From an uncultured Bacilli bacterium (GTDB lineage Bacteria; Bacillota_I; Bacilli_A; RF39; UBA660), in contig CAKPMX010000004.1 of the NCBI GenBank assembly GCA_934168205.1, positions 1-64,000 on the forward strand: a stretch of DNA of 64,000 bases, read 5' to 3'. The translations under genes were made by a program, and so were the position numbers. Below, piece after piece: positions 1-8,208 of the stretch (positions are counted from its first letter, which is position 1; the number at the start of each line of letters is the position of its first letter). Under the pieces are notes generated by a model. That model was given only the letters and a program-made list of their open reading frames with translations, ran no database searches and was not told the origin of the DNA.

Positions 1-56
1 GAAGTTAAGCTACTTAACGCCGACGATAGTGAATGCGAAAATAGGAAGTTGCCAAG
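1..56 (+). rRNA. rrf: 5S rRNA, 3' end only (cut by window start)
   Basis: The first 56 bases read like the 3' half of a bacterial 5S rRNA: the GAAGTTAAGC block of the loop B/C region, then CGCCGA, then the terminal segment with GTTGCCAAG. The 5' half lies outside the window. A T-rich stretch follows directly. This suggests the window begins at the end of an rRNA operon. The exact 3' end is estimated. Confidence 0.85.
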
Positions 57-124
57 AATTTTTTTTTGTAATTTTTTTGTTTTAAGAAGAAAAAAATAAT
101 TGACAAAAAAGAAAGAAAAAGAGT

Positions 125-153
125 AAAGAGGAGTTGTATAACTCTCTTTTTTT
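125..153 (+). terminator. Rho-independent terminator after the rRNA operon
   Basis: GAGTT (131-135) pairs with AACTC (140-144) around a GTAT loop. The stem extends outward with AAAGAG against CTCTTT if one G is bulged, and a run of T follows. Its position just after the 5S end fits the rRNA operon terminator. Confidence 0.6.
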
Positions 154-161
154 GATATAAT
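134..161 (+). promoter_or_regulatory. Candidate promoter for tsaE operon
   Basis: TTGTAT (134-139), a 16-bp spacer and TATAAT (156-161) lie about 20 bases before the tsaE start. The -35 is inside the terminator stem, so only the -10 is convincing. Confidence 0.35.
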
Positions 162-179
162 AATTTATAGGTGATTAAA

Positions 180-638
180 ATGGATTATAAAATAACAACA
201 TATTCAGAAGAAGAAACAATCGAATTAGCACAAAATATTGAATCAGAAAAATTTCCTAACATGGTAATTTGTTTAGAAGGAGATTTAGGAACTGGAAAAA
301 CTGTTTTCACTAAAGGCTTTGCTAAAGCTATGGAAATAGATGAAGATGTAACATCTCCAACTTTCAACATTATTAAGGAATATACATCTGGAGAAATGCC
401 ATTGTATCATATGGACGTATACCGTTTAGATGGAAAAATGACTGGTTTTGATATTGAAGAATACTACACAAAAAAAGGTGTAACAATTATTGAATGGGCA
501 GATATGATACCAGACTATTTACCTGAAAAAAGATTAGATATCAGAATAAGAAGTTCAGAAGAAGATGAAAACAAAAGAATCATAACTTTGATTCCACATG
601 GTAAAAAGTATGAAGAATTATGTGAGGCTGTAGTATGA
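180..638 (+). CDS. tsaE: tRNA t6A biosynthesis ATPase TsaE
   Basis: TsaE is the P-loop ATPase that works with TsaB and TsaD to place threonylcarbamoyl on A37 of ANN-decoding tRNAs in the cytoplasm. The protein shows the Walker A motif GDLGTGKT near residues 36-43, followed by the family's conserved TSPTF stretch and an EWADM block near the C-terminus. Length (152 residues) is normal for the family. The ATG at 180 is chosen over an in-frame GTG at 171 because AGGTGA (169-174) lies six bases upstream as a ribosome binding site. It overlaps tsaB by four bases, so the two are translationally coupled. Confidence 0.93.
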   Translation: MDYKITTYSEEETIELAQNIESEKFPNMVICLEGDLGTGKTVFTKGFAKAMEIDEDVTSPTFNIIKEYTSGEMPLYHMDVYRLDGKMTGFDIEEYYTKKGVTIIEWADMIPDYLPEKRLDIRIRSSEEDENKRIITLIPHGKKYEELCEAVV

Positions 639-1261
639 GAATTTTATATATAGATACATCATCAAGTTATCTATATGCCAGCATTGTTTCATCAAGAAAA
701 GTACTATGTGAAGTAAAAAAAGAATTTGGGCATAGTTTATCTGAAGAAGCTTTACCAAGTATAGTTGAACTATTCAATGAACAAAACCTAAAGGCAACGG
801 ATATAGATAAAATTATAGTTGTAAATGGCCCTGGTTCATTTACTGGTATTAGAATAGGAATAACTATTGCTAAAGTTTTTGCTTGGAGTTTAAACATTCC
901 TATCACAACAATTTCAGCATTAGAAGCTATGTCATTATCAAGTAAAACAAATATGATTCATGTACCAATATTAGATGCTAGAAGAGGTTACGTCTTCGGT
1001 GCCATCTATGATCAAGATAATAATGCGATTTTTCCACCAAAACATGTAAAGCTAGAAGAATTGATGCAAGTATTACAAGATAAAGAAAATTATATTTTCA
1101 TAACAAATGATGAGTTTGAAAATATTGAGAATAAAGAATCATACGACCCAGATTTTGAAAAAATAGTTAATACATTTGAGTCTAAAGAACAAATAAATCC
1201 ACATGCAGTTAATCCTGAATATTTAAAATTAACTGAAGCAGAAGAAAGTAAGTTAAATTAA
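635..1261 (+). CDS. tsaB: t6A biosynthesis scaffold protein TsaB
   Basis: TsaB is the inactive ASKHA-fold paralogue of TsaD and forms the TsaBDE complex for tRNA t6A37. The N-terminus MRILYIDTSSSYLYASI is the typical first strand of this fold. The NGPGSFTGIRIGI block near residues 65-77 is the family signature. At 208 residues it is close to the usual length. The ATG overlaps the tsaE stop (ATGA), and the rimI-like gene starts one base after its stop, so tsaE-tsaB-rimI-tsaD form one operon. Confidence 0.92.
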   Translation: MRILYIDTSSSYLYASIVSSRKVLCEVKKEFGHSLSEEALPSIVELFNEQNLKATDIDKIIVVNGPGSFTGIRIGITIAKVFAWSLNIPITTISALEAMSLSSKTNMIHVPILDARRGYVFGAIYDQDNNAIFPPKHVKLEELMQVLQDKENYIFITNDEFENIENKESYDPDFEKIVNTFESKEQINPHAVNPEYLKLTEAEESKLN

Positions 1262-1262
1262 T

Positions 1263-1652
1263 ATGATTACTGAATTAAATCCCAAGGAAGAATATAAAAA
1301 GTCATTTACGGATTTAAATACTTTAAAAGAAGAATTAGAAAATAATCCGTTTGGCAAAGTTGTATTATATATAGAAGAAGACTGCGTTATTGCTTATCTA
1401 TATTATAGTGAAATATATGAACGTGTTGAAATCAATAATATTGAAGTAGAATCTGATTTTAGAAATAAAGGAATAGGAACAGAATTACTAAGATATTTAA
1501 CAGAAACAACAGACCCAAAAAATATTTCATTAGAAGTAAAAAAAGACAACTATAATGCCATAAAATTATATAAGAAATTTAACTTTAAAGAAAAAGCAAT
1601 GAGAAAAGGGTATTACCATGGAGTAGATGGTATTTTAATGGTAAAAGAGTAA
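1263..1652 (+). CDS. rimI: GNAT N-acetyltransferase, RimI-like
   Basis: This is a 129-residue GNAT-fold acetyltransferase. The acetyl-CoA-binding motif A is seen as ESDFRNKGIGTELL (the R/Q-x-x-G-x-G/A pattern) near residues 60-75, followed by LEVKKDNYNAIKLYKKFNF, typical of motif B in RimI. RimI acetylates the N-terminal alanine of ribosomal protein S18. Its position between tsaB and tsaD is the classic Bacillota order and supports the RimI name. The substrate is inferred from the family; other GNAT activities cannot be excluded from sequence alone. Confidence 0.82.
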   Translation: MITELNPKEEYKKSFTDLNTLKEELENNPFGKVVLYIEEDCVIAYLYYSEIYERVEINNIEVESDFRNKGIGTELLRYLTETTDPKNISLEVKKDNYNAIKLYKKFNFKEKAMRKGYYHGVDGILMVKE

Positions 1653-1676
1653 AATAAATAAGAGAGCAGTGATATC

Positions 1677-2681
1677 ATGAAAGATATGTACATATTAGGA
1701 ATTGAAAGTAGTTGTGACGAAACAAGCGCATCTATTGTTCTAAATGGTAGAGAAGAAATAGCAACAGTTATATCTTCACAAATAGACATTCATAAAAACT
1801 ATGGTGGAGTTGTACCAGAAATAGCCAGTAGACAACATGTAAAAAATATAACAATAGTTTTAGAAGAGTGCCTAGAAAAAGCTAACATGACAATGGAACA
1901 AATTGATGCCATCGCAATAACCTATGGTCCAGGACTTATAGGATCATTATTAATTGGACTTGAAGCTGCTAAAACCTTAGCTTTCATCTATAACAAACCA
2001 TTAATTCCAGTTCATCATATAGCTGGCCATATATATGCAAACAGTTTAGTAAAAGAATTAACATTCCCATTACTTGCTGTAGTTGTATCAGGCGGTCATA
2101 CAGAATTAATCGAAATGCCTGCACACTATAAATTTAACAAACTTGGTGGAACATTAGATGATGCCATTGGCGAATGTTATGATAAAGTAGCCAGAGTCAT
2201 TGGTTTAGAATATCCTGGAGGACCAAAGATAGACAAGTTAGCTAAACTTGGAAAGGAAACTTACAGGTTGCCAATACCATTACAAGATGATAGTTATAAC
2301 TTCTCATTTTCAGGACTAAAAAGTGCCGTAATAAATCTCGTTCATAATGAAGAACAAAGAGGAAATGAAATAAGAAAAGAAGATTTAGCAACATCATTCC
2401 AAAAAGTTGCTGTAGAGTCAATAACTAACAAAGTAAAGAAGGCAATTGTTGATAAAAATATTAAAACAGTAATAGTTGCCGGTGGCGTAGCTGCTAACCA
2501 AGGACTTAGAGATTCTATGAGTAAATTATCATCTGAATTAAATGTTGAACTATCTATTCCACCAATGAAATATTGTACAGATAATGCTACCATGATCGCA
2601 GCGGCTGGATATTATGCATACTTAGATGGAAGAAGAGCAGACCTAACATTAAATTCAAAATCGCAAGATAAATTATGCTAA
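1677..2681 (+). CDS. tsaD: tRNA N6-adenosine threonylcarbamoyltransferase TsaD
   Basis: TsaD transfers threonylcarbamoyl from threonylcarbamoyl-AMP to A37 of tRNA. Visible signatures are ILGIESSCDETSAS at the N-terminus, the metal-binding HHIAGHIYAN segment near residue 110, VSGGHTEL, and the late nucleotide-binding block VAGGVAANQGLR. Its 334 residues match the family. It is the last gene of the tsaE-tsaB-rimI-tsaD operon and is followed by a clear terminator. TsaC/Sua5, which supplies the substrate, is not in this window. Confidence 0.96.
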   Translation: MKDMYILGIESSCDETSASIVLNGREEIATVISSQIDIHKNYGGVVPEIASRQHVKNITIVLEECLEKANMTMEQIDAIAITYGPGLIGSLLIGLEAAKTLAFIYNKPLIPVHHIAGHIYANSLVKELTFPLLAVVVSGGHTELIEMPAHYKFNKLGGTLDDAIGECYDKVARVIGLEYPGGPKIDKLAKLGKETYRLPIPLQDDSYNFSFSGLKSAVINLVHNEEQRGNEIRKEDLATSFQKVAVESITNKVKKAIVDKNIKTVIVAGGVAANQGLRDSMSKLSSELNVELSIPPMKYCTDNATMIAAAGYYAYLDGRRADLTLNSKSQDKLC

Positions 2682-2688
2682 AAATACC

Positions 2689-2712
2689 AAAAACTAGGAA
2701 ACTAGTTTTTTT
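2689..2712 (+). terminator. Terminator of the tsa operon
   Basis: AAAAACTAG (2689-2697) and CTAGTTTTT (2702-2710) pair perfectly around a GAAA tetraloop and end in Ts. Confidence 0.9.
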
Positions 2713-2758
2713 CTTTACATTTAAATAAAAGAAAAAGTATTCAAAAGAAAAAAAAGTA

Positions 2759-2767
2759 TGGTATAAT
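2759..2767 (+). promoter_or_regulatory. Extended -10 promoter for the FIST gene
   Basis: TGgTATAAT (TG at 2759-2760, TATAAT 2762-2767) lies 43 bases before the FIST start. There is no good -35 at 17 bp, which is usual for extended -10 promoters. Confidence 0.55.
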
Positions 2768-2810
2768 TATCACAATAGAGAATATAAAAGAATAGAAAGA
2801 AGGGTATAAT

Positions 2811-3998
2811 ATGTTGAAATCTTGTACAGGCTATAGTACAGCAATCGATAATATAACACTAGGCATAGAAACTGCAAAAAATGCACTTAAAGATTTATCT
2901 AATTCTAAAATTGGCTTTCTATATACATCAGAAAAAAATAATGTAAAAGAACTTATGAAAGGAATTAGAAACGTTACTAATATGCCAATCATTGGTAGTA
3001 CAAGTAGTAATGCAATTATTACAAACGAAGGAATAATTACAGCTGAAACAGGATTTGCAGGAATGTTAGCTTTAGAAGATAAAAATATGACAGTAGGTCT
3101 AGCTTGTCATGAAGCTGGAAAAGACCCAAGGGCCATTGGTAGAAGAGTTGCGATTGAAGCCGTAGAAAATGCCAAAACTACAAGAGCTCCAGCATATTTC
3201 TATATGGTCGCAAGTCCCAAAGAAGAAGAGGAATACTTAATGGGAATTCAAGATGTTATCGGCCGTGTTCCAATGTTTGGAGGAAGTGCAGCAGATGATA
3301 ACATATCTGGAAATTGGAAAATAATATGTAATGATAAAGTATTCTCAGATGGTGTTGCTGTAGCCTTCTTCTATACAGATAACGAAATTATAACTTCTTT
3401 CGCAGGTGAATATAGAGAAACAAATAATATGGGACTAATAACAGAAGTAAAAGATGATAGAACATTAGTAAGTATCGATGGAATATCAGCTTTAAGAAAA
3501 TATGCTTCATGGATAAATAAAGCTCCATCAAGTTTAATAGGAAGAAAATTACTTGACGTCTCTGCTAGCAAACCATTGGGATTAAAAGATCCATTAGGAA
3601 ATTTAACAATTATTCGTCACCCTATGATAGGAAATGATATGGGTACCAAAACAACAACTGATGATACAATAACACTTGGAAATAAAGTTGTTCCAAGAAC
3701 AGCTATCATTCAGCTAGAAGCAACAACAGATGAATTAATTGATGCTTCAGCAAACACGCTAAGAAACTTAAGGAAACAATTATATACAGAACCAGGCGCT
3801 TATGTACTAATACATTCAGCAAGTAGAAAGAATGTCATTGGTGACCGTCTTGATGAAGTATATAAATTATTAGTAAAAGAAACAAAAGGTGTACCATTTA
3901 TAATGCCATTTACCTTTGGCGAATATGGATATGATTCTCATTCCGCAAATATTACAGGTGGATTAATGTTATCATTTACCGTTTTCGGAAAAAAATAA
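2811..3998 (+). CDS. FIST-domain signal transduction protein
   Basis: This 395-residue protein matches the FIST_N plus FIST_C architecture, a putative ligand-sensing module found alone or fused to signalling domains. Seen here are the early segment IGFLYTSEKNN, the MPIIGSTSSNAI block typical of the FIST_N core, FGGSAADDN in the middle, and a C-terminal half ending in the FTFGEYGYDSHSANITGGL block. There is no membrane segment or output domain, so it is probably a cytoplasmic stand-alone sensor. It is monocistronic, with an extended -10 promoter and its own terminator. The ligand is unknown. Confidence 0.8.
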   Translation: MLKSCTGYSTAIDNITLGIETAKNALKDLSNSKIGFLYTSEKNNVKELMKGIRNVTNMPIIGSTSSNAIITNEGIITAETGFAGMLALEDKNMTVGLACHEAGKDPRAIGRRVAIEAVENAKTTRAPAYFYMVASPKEEEEYLMGIQDVIGRVPMFGGSAADDNISGNWKIICNDKVFSDGVAVAFFYTDNEIITSFAGEYRETNNMGLITEVKDDRTLVSIDGISALRKYASWINKAPSSLIGRKLLDVSASKPLGLKDPLGNLTIIRHPMIGNDMGTKTTTDDTITLGNKVVPRTAIIQLEATTDELIDASANTLRNLRKQLYTEPGAYVLIHSASRKNVIGDRLDEVYKLLVKETKGVPFIMPFTFGEYGYDSHSANITGGLMLSFTVFGKK

Positions 3999-4010
3999 AA
4001 CTAATAACAA

Positions 4011-4054
4011 AAACTTTAAAGAACTCATCAAAGAGAGAACTTTAAAGTTTTTTT
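4011..4054 (+). terminator. Terminator of the FIST gene
   Basis: AAACTTTAAAG (4011-4021) pairs with CTTTAAAGTTT (4040-4050) across an 18-base loop, followed by Ts. Confidence 0.8.
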
Positions 4055-4065
4055 ATTTACACTAA

Positions 4066-4269
4066 TTACTTTTTCTGAATACTATCGACAATAAAATATA
4101 GAAAATAAGAAATAATACCTAAAATAACAAGACACGTTAATACCAAGTCAATATTAAAAAACAGCAAACCATACATTAATAAATAGCCAAGTACATTTTT
4201 TAAAACTAAGAGTTCAGCAGTAATAACAATGATACAACAAAAATGTTTCAAAAACGAAAAATAGGTCAT
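4066..4269 (-). pseudogene. Decayed C-terminal fragment of an ABC permease
   Basis: The reading frame ends in NIDLVLTCLVILGIISYF and YFIVDSIQKK, nearly the same as the last ~55 residues of the intact permease at 7411-8208. Similarity also holds at the DNA level and runs past the stop codon, but it stops abruptly near position 4235, beyond which the reading frame is unrelated. No start region or ribosome binding site is present. It is best read as a truncated duplicate of the permease 3' end, giving two direct copies about 3.36 kb apart that bracket the XRE/InlB patch. Confidence 0.75.
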
Positions 4270-4410
4270 ATATTTATATTTTATTACACTGACAAAGAAT
4301 AAAAGTTATTTGTATTATAATTGTTAAAAGTCTTTGACAAAGTTCCAAAGACATTTGGTAGAAATCCAGCACTAACATATATATAATTGTTAGTGAAAGG
4401 AGGAATAAGA

Positions 4411-4971
4411 ATGAAGTTAGGAGATAATATTTTCAAGCTAAGAAAAGATTGCAAACTTTCGCAAGAACAATTAGCAGAAAAAGTTGATGTTACCAGACAA
4501 ACAATATCAAATTGGGAGCTTGGTGAAACTTCTCCAAATCCTGAACAGTTAAAATTATTATCTAAAGCACTTAATGTTAGTATTGATGAATTATTAAATA
4601 ATGACATTAAACAAGTATTAGTAGAAAAAGTAAATAATACCGAAAAACTAGCCGAAATAATAATTAAGATACTAAAAGTCTTGGGAATAATTTTTATTGT
4701 TGGTTTTGCTATTACTATTTTCGCAAATATTATGTTTGGTGCTAAAAAAGACTCTATGACTATAAAAGAAAATCAAACAGTTTTTCTTAATTGTCAACTT
4801 AATGGTGAAAAGTATACTTATCTAATAGAATATGATAAAGATGATAATATTGTTGATGCAACTGGTAGTGATTATATTATAAATGTTGTTAAAGATAAAA
4901 AGTTTAACAAAGCTAAAATGTTAGTAAAATATATTGAATCATATTTTGAAGATAACGGTGGAAAATGTTAA
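4411..4971 (+). CDS. XRE-family transcriptional regulator with a membrane anchor
   Basis: Residues 1-60 form a helix-turn-helix of the Cro/C1 type (LSQEQLAEKVDVTRQTISNWE, with the ELGETSPNPEQLKLLSKAL third helix region). A hydrophobic helix follows near residues 90-112 (ILKVLGIIFIVGFAITIFAN), then an extracytoplasmic domain of about 70 residues. This HTH-TM layout is common in Bacillota as a membrane-held repressor or sensor. The ATG at 4411 follows AAAGGAGG at a good distance, so the in-frame TTG at 4387 is not used. It has its own terminator. The target is unknown; the adjacent surface-protein gene is the nearest candidate. Confidence 0.85.
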   Translation: MKLGDNIFKLRKDCKLSQEQLAEKVDVTRQTISNWELGETSPNPEQLKLLSKALNVSIDELLNNDIKQVLVEKVNNTEKLAEIIIKILKVLGIIFIVGFAITIFANIMFGAKKDSMTIKENQTVFLNCQLNGEKYTYLIEYDKDDNIVDATGSDYIINVVKDKKFNKAKMLVKYIESYFEDNGGKC

Positions 4972-4995
4972 TTTAATAATTTATTATTATAAATA

Positions 4996-5020
4996 AGATC
5001 AATTTTAAATTGGTCTTTTT
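4996..5020 (+). terminator. Terminator of the XRE gene
   Basis: AGATCAATT (4996-5004) pairs with AATTGGTCT (5008-5016), including one G-U pair, across a TTA loop, followed by TTTT. Confidence 0.8.
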
Positions 5021-5405
5021 CATCTAAATTATTTATACCTAAAAAACAACCATATTAAAAACTTTTTTAAAATAGAAAAATACATGATACAATTAATATA
5101 CAAGAAGTAAATAACATTTTGTTTATTATTTATGAGGAGGTATAATGAAGAATAAAAAAATAATAATAATCACACTGTGTTCTATAATAGGTTTAATATT
5201 TTTAGATTTTATAGTCGCCCTATCATTTAATAATAGTCCTATAATTAAAACTAGAGATTATTATAATACTGGTTCTACTGTTTACAAAGATGAAGGAATA
5301 TTTACAAATACTTATAAATGTTCTGATGGCAAAACAAAAACAGTTTTAAAAACAACTAAATATGTTTGCCCTATGAAAGACAGTAAGGAAGAAGATAAAA
5401 AAGAA

Positions 5406-5606
5406 ACAATAACAATTACTTTTGATACTAAAGGTGGAAGTAAAATAGATAGTATTACTATAAGTAAAGATACAGAACTTACACTTCCAAAAGAACCTAC
5501 ACGAAAAGGCTATGTTTTCAAAGGTTGGGTTGATAAAAATGAAACTCCAATTTATAACAAAGTATTACTTGCAGAAGACACAATTCTTTATGCAGTTTAG
5601 GAAAAA
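5406..5606 (+). repeat. InlB tandem repeat, copy 1 (carries the TAG)
   Basis: This copy is repeated at 5622-5822 with a 216-bp period. I see only about three differences by eye over 201 bases, one of which is the TGG-to-TAG change. The near identity points to a recent duplication. Confidence 0.9.
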
Positions 5607-5621
5607 GATGAAACTAGTAAT

Positions 5622-5822
5622 ACAATAACAATTACTTTTGATACTAAAGGTGGAAGTAAAATAGATAGTATTACTATAAGTAAAGATACAGAACTTACAC
5701 TTCCAAAAGAACCTACACGAAAAGGCTATGTTTTCAAAGGTTGGGTTGATAAAAACGAAACTCCAATTTATGACAAAGTATTACTTGCAGAAGACACAAT
5801 TCTTTATGCAGTTTGGGAAAAA
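5622..5822 (+). repeat. InlB tandem repeat, copy 2 (intact TGG)
   Basis: Second copy of the 216-bp unit, with an open reading frame through the Trp codon and into the Thr/Lys-rich linker. Confidence 0.9.
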
Positions 5823-6670
5823 GTAGAAAATAAAAAAACTAGTTCTAAAACTGAAAAACCTAAAACAAACACTAATAATAATGAAAATACTATTTTGCCT
5901 GAAGAAAAACCATCGGTTGTAGAAAAGACTCAATCAGAGAAAAATGATGAATATAGAAAAACATTAGAAAATAAATATTCAGTTAAAATAGCATATAAAA
6001 ATGAGTTAGGAAATTATACTATAACTGGTTATGGTTCAGATAAACTTAACGATGATAATAAGATAAATAATTGCCTTGGGGAGATAGACAAAACTCTTAA
6101 AAACTATCCAAATGGTTTTTTTAAGGAAATGAAAGATTATGGAATGCCTTTAACTATTTACTTAGTAAATAGTATTAATGGTAATGTTTCAGGACTTACT
6201 GATGCAAAAGATAAAAGTGATATTAAAATAATGATTGCCCCAGCAAGTTTATTTGAGAACACTTTAAATCATGAAATAATGCATTATATAGATACTTATA
6301 TAAAAGTTAAAGGCTATCCTATTGATATAAATACTACTATGAAAGATGTAAATCCAGTAGGTTTTACATATGGAGATACAAGTAATGAGTATGTTTATTA
6401 TTTTACGAGTGTAAATAATGCTTACTTCTTATCATCATATGGAAAAACAAATTATTTAGAAGATCGAGCAGTAATATTTTCAGACTTGATGACTAGAACT
6501 TTTACAAAAGATTATTACGACGATGGTACTCCAATAAACAAAAAAGCAAAATTAATTAGTTCACAAATTAAAGAACATTTTAAAACATTATCTAATACAG
6601 GAAGATATTATTGGGATAGATTCTTATAATATAAGTTTAAATAAATTAATTTAAGAAAGGAGGAAATGAA

Positions 6671-7042
6671 ATGAAAAAAGATTTACTAGTAAAAATAATT
6701 ATAGCAGTAGTTGTTTTTGCAGGATTAGGATATATCGTATATAAAAATTATATTCCAAAAGAAAAAGATTTGGTTTTTGAAGCAAAAATTAAAGAAGTAA
6801 CAGTAAAAGATAATATATATACTGTCCTAGTTGAAGAATATGATAAAAAGAAAAAGGAATATGTTATTGATTATGAATTTGAAGTAAATAAAAACACTAA
6901 AATAATTTATAATAATAAAGAAACTACTGCCGATAAATTAAAAATTAATCAAAAAGTAACTATTACTTCGTCAGATATTATACTACCAAGTGAGCCAGCA
7001 AAATTACCTAATGTTAAAAAAATAGTAATTTCAAAAGACTAA
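6671..7042 (+). CDS. Small membrane-anchored protein of unknown function
   Basis: I do not recognise a family. The 123-residue product has a basic N-terminus and one hydrophobic helix (IIIAVVVFAGLGYIVY, residues 9-24), followed by about 95 charged, beta-rich residues that would lie outside the membrane. The pattern of a repeated Ile-Lys-Glu-Val and a later ITSSDIILP segment resembles small OB-like extracytoplasmic domains, but this is weak. A strong AAAGGAGG sits before the ATG. It lies 41 bases after the broken InlB gene and ends before a strong terminator, so the two were probably co-transcribed. Confidence 0.65.
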   Translation: MKKDLLVKIIIAVVVFAGLGYIVYKNYIPKEKDLVFEAKIKEVTVKDNIYTVLVEEYDKKKKEYVIDYEFEVNKNTKIIYNNKETTADKLKINQKVTITSSDIILPSEPAKLPNVKKIVISKD

Positions 7043-7104
7043 CTGGTTTAAAAAAATAATTAACAAAAATATGATAGACACAAAATAAATAATGATAAGC
7101 ATAT

Positions 7105-7132
7105 AGTCAGTGTATTTTATACACTGGCTTTT
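7105..7132 (+). terminator. Terminator after the small membrane protein
   Basis: A ten-pair stem (7105-7114 with 7120-7129, one G-U pair) with a TTTTA loop, followed by T-rich sequence. Confidence 0.8.
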
Positions 7133-7352
7133 ATTATTTAATATTAATAAGAATTTATACATTGTTATTTTAACAAAGAATGTTATAAAAGTTCTAAATC
7201 AGAACACTATTTTTTTATCATTTTTAGATGATTGTTGCTTACTTAATATCATAAATGCACCATTCGCTATTATTTGTAGTTGTTCATATCTGGTAAAAAT
7301 TACATAAATATTTTTATTGCTATTTTCGTTCTATTAACAATATTTTAATATT
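7133..7352. other. Non-coding AT-rich gap
   Basis: An open frame of about 65 codons crosses this gap but starts inside the terminator, has no ribosome binding site and reads as low-complexity AT-rich translation. I see no RNA gene or repeat here. Confidence 0.5.
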
Positions 7353-7386
7353 AAAAAGCGTATATAGAATTAAACATTCTACATAC
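7352..7386 (-). terminator. Terminator of the NMT1-type ABC operon
   Basis: 7360-7370 pairs with 7376-7386 (ten of eleven positions) around a five-base loop. On the minus strand a T-rich run follows (7353-7358), just after the permease stop at 7411. Confidence 0.75.
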
Positions 7387-7410
7387 ACCAAAATTATATA
7401 TATGAATTTT

Positions 7411-8208
7411 TTAATTTGTATTAATTACTTTTTTCTCAATGCTATCAACAATAAAATATAGAAGATAAGAAATTATGCCTAAAATAACCAGACTTGTTAT
7501 TACCAAGTCAATATTAAAAACCTGTGAACCATACATTATTAAATAGCCAAGCCCTTTTTTTGAAACTAAGAGTTCACCCATTATAACACCAATAAGACTC
7601 ATCGAAATATTAATCTTACAAACATTTATAATAGTTACTATATTACTTGGTAAAACAGTCTTAAAAAATATTTGGGTCTTTGTAGCCTTAAATGACTTAA
7701 GTAATGTTATATATTCTTTATTAGTTGATAGAAAACCATTATATATATTAATGATAGTTATAAAGACACTTATTAATAAAGCCATAAATACAATAGAATT
7801 TGCACTAGCACCAACCCAGATAATAATCAATGGACCAAGAGCAACCTTAGGAAGTGAATTTAAAATCGTAAGATATGGATCAACTATTTTTGAAATGATT
7901 TTATTACTCCAAAGTACAATAGCCGTAATAAAACCTATAACAGTTGCGATAAAGAAACTTAAAAGTACTTCCCATACAGTAACCCAGATATGACTAAATA
8001 AATCACCAGTTTTGAATAAGTTGATAGTAGTATTTAAAACCTTACTAGGTGATGATGATAAAAAAGTATTAATAAGACCAAGTCTTGCTAAAACTTCCCA
8101 AATTATAAGAAATATTAACACAATAGCAATTTGAAAAGAGGCAACTATTATTTTTTCTTTTTTAATCTTACTTAAAAACTTTTTATGTTCATCACTATAG
8201 GTGTACAT
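7411..8208 (-). CDS. ABC transporter permease, SsuC/TauC/ThiX type
   Basis: This is the membrane subunit of an NMT1/SsuABC-class importer. About six hydrophobic helices are visible. The cytoplasmic EAA-like loop that contacts the ATPase appears as LLKSFKATKTQIFFKTVLP, and LPKVALGPLIIIWVG is the conserved pre-loop segment of this family. The ATG at 8208 follows GGGGTGAT and is preferred to the upstream in-frame ATG at 8232. It overlaps the ATPase gene. The substrate is unclear; taurine, sulfonate or a thiamine precursor are the usual choices. A decayed copy of its 3' end is at 4066-4235. Confidence 0.88.
   Translation of the reverse strand: MYTYSDEHKKFLSKIKKEKIIVASFQIAIVLIFLIIWEVLARLGLINTFLSSSPSKVLNTTINLFKTGDLFSHIWVTVWEVLLSFFIATVIGFITAIVLWSNKIISKIVDPYLTILNSLPKVALGPLIIIWVGASANSIVFMALLISVFITIINIYNGFLSTNKEYITLLKSFKATKTQIFFKTVLPSNIVTIINVCKINISMSLIGVIMGELLVSKKGLGYLIMYGSQVFNIDLVITSLVILGIISYLLYFIVDSIEKKVINTN

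Larger units (their letters stand above)
5145..6629 (+). pseudogene. InlB-repeat surface metalloprotease-like protein, interrupted by an in-frame TAG
   Basis: One reading frame of 494 sense codons plus one internal TAG (5598-5600) spans the region. The N-terminus MKNKKIIIITLCSIIGLIFL is a signal anchor. Two tandem InlB B-type repeats of 72 residues follow; the second has TGG (Trp) where the first has TAG. After a Lys/Thr/Asn-rich linker comes a domain with HEIMH (codons 376-380), the HExxH zinc-peptidase motif, and an acidic LEDRAVIFSDLM helix that could give the third ligand. As it stands, translation gives a 151-residue anchored product with one repeat. Readthrough would give the full protein. 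The start has AGGAGG upstream. Confidence 0.8.

Noticed and set aside
180..2681. Mollicutes code 4 (TGA as Trp)
   Set aside because: TGA ends tsaE, arcC and other genes exactly where the next gene starts, and Trp is coded by TGG.
4066..4269. A functional small membrane protein
   Set aside because: Its sequence is the permease C-terminus, without start signals, and similarity stops abruptly, so it is a remnant.
5598..5600. TAG recoding as a sense codon
   Set aside because: TAG ends other clear genes (for example at 11768 and 53055), and the sister repeat has TGG, so a nonsense mutation is simpler.
7110..7307. A 65-codon plus-strand ORF in the gap
   Set aside because: It starts inside a terminator stem, has no ribosome binding site and no recognisable composition of a real protein.
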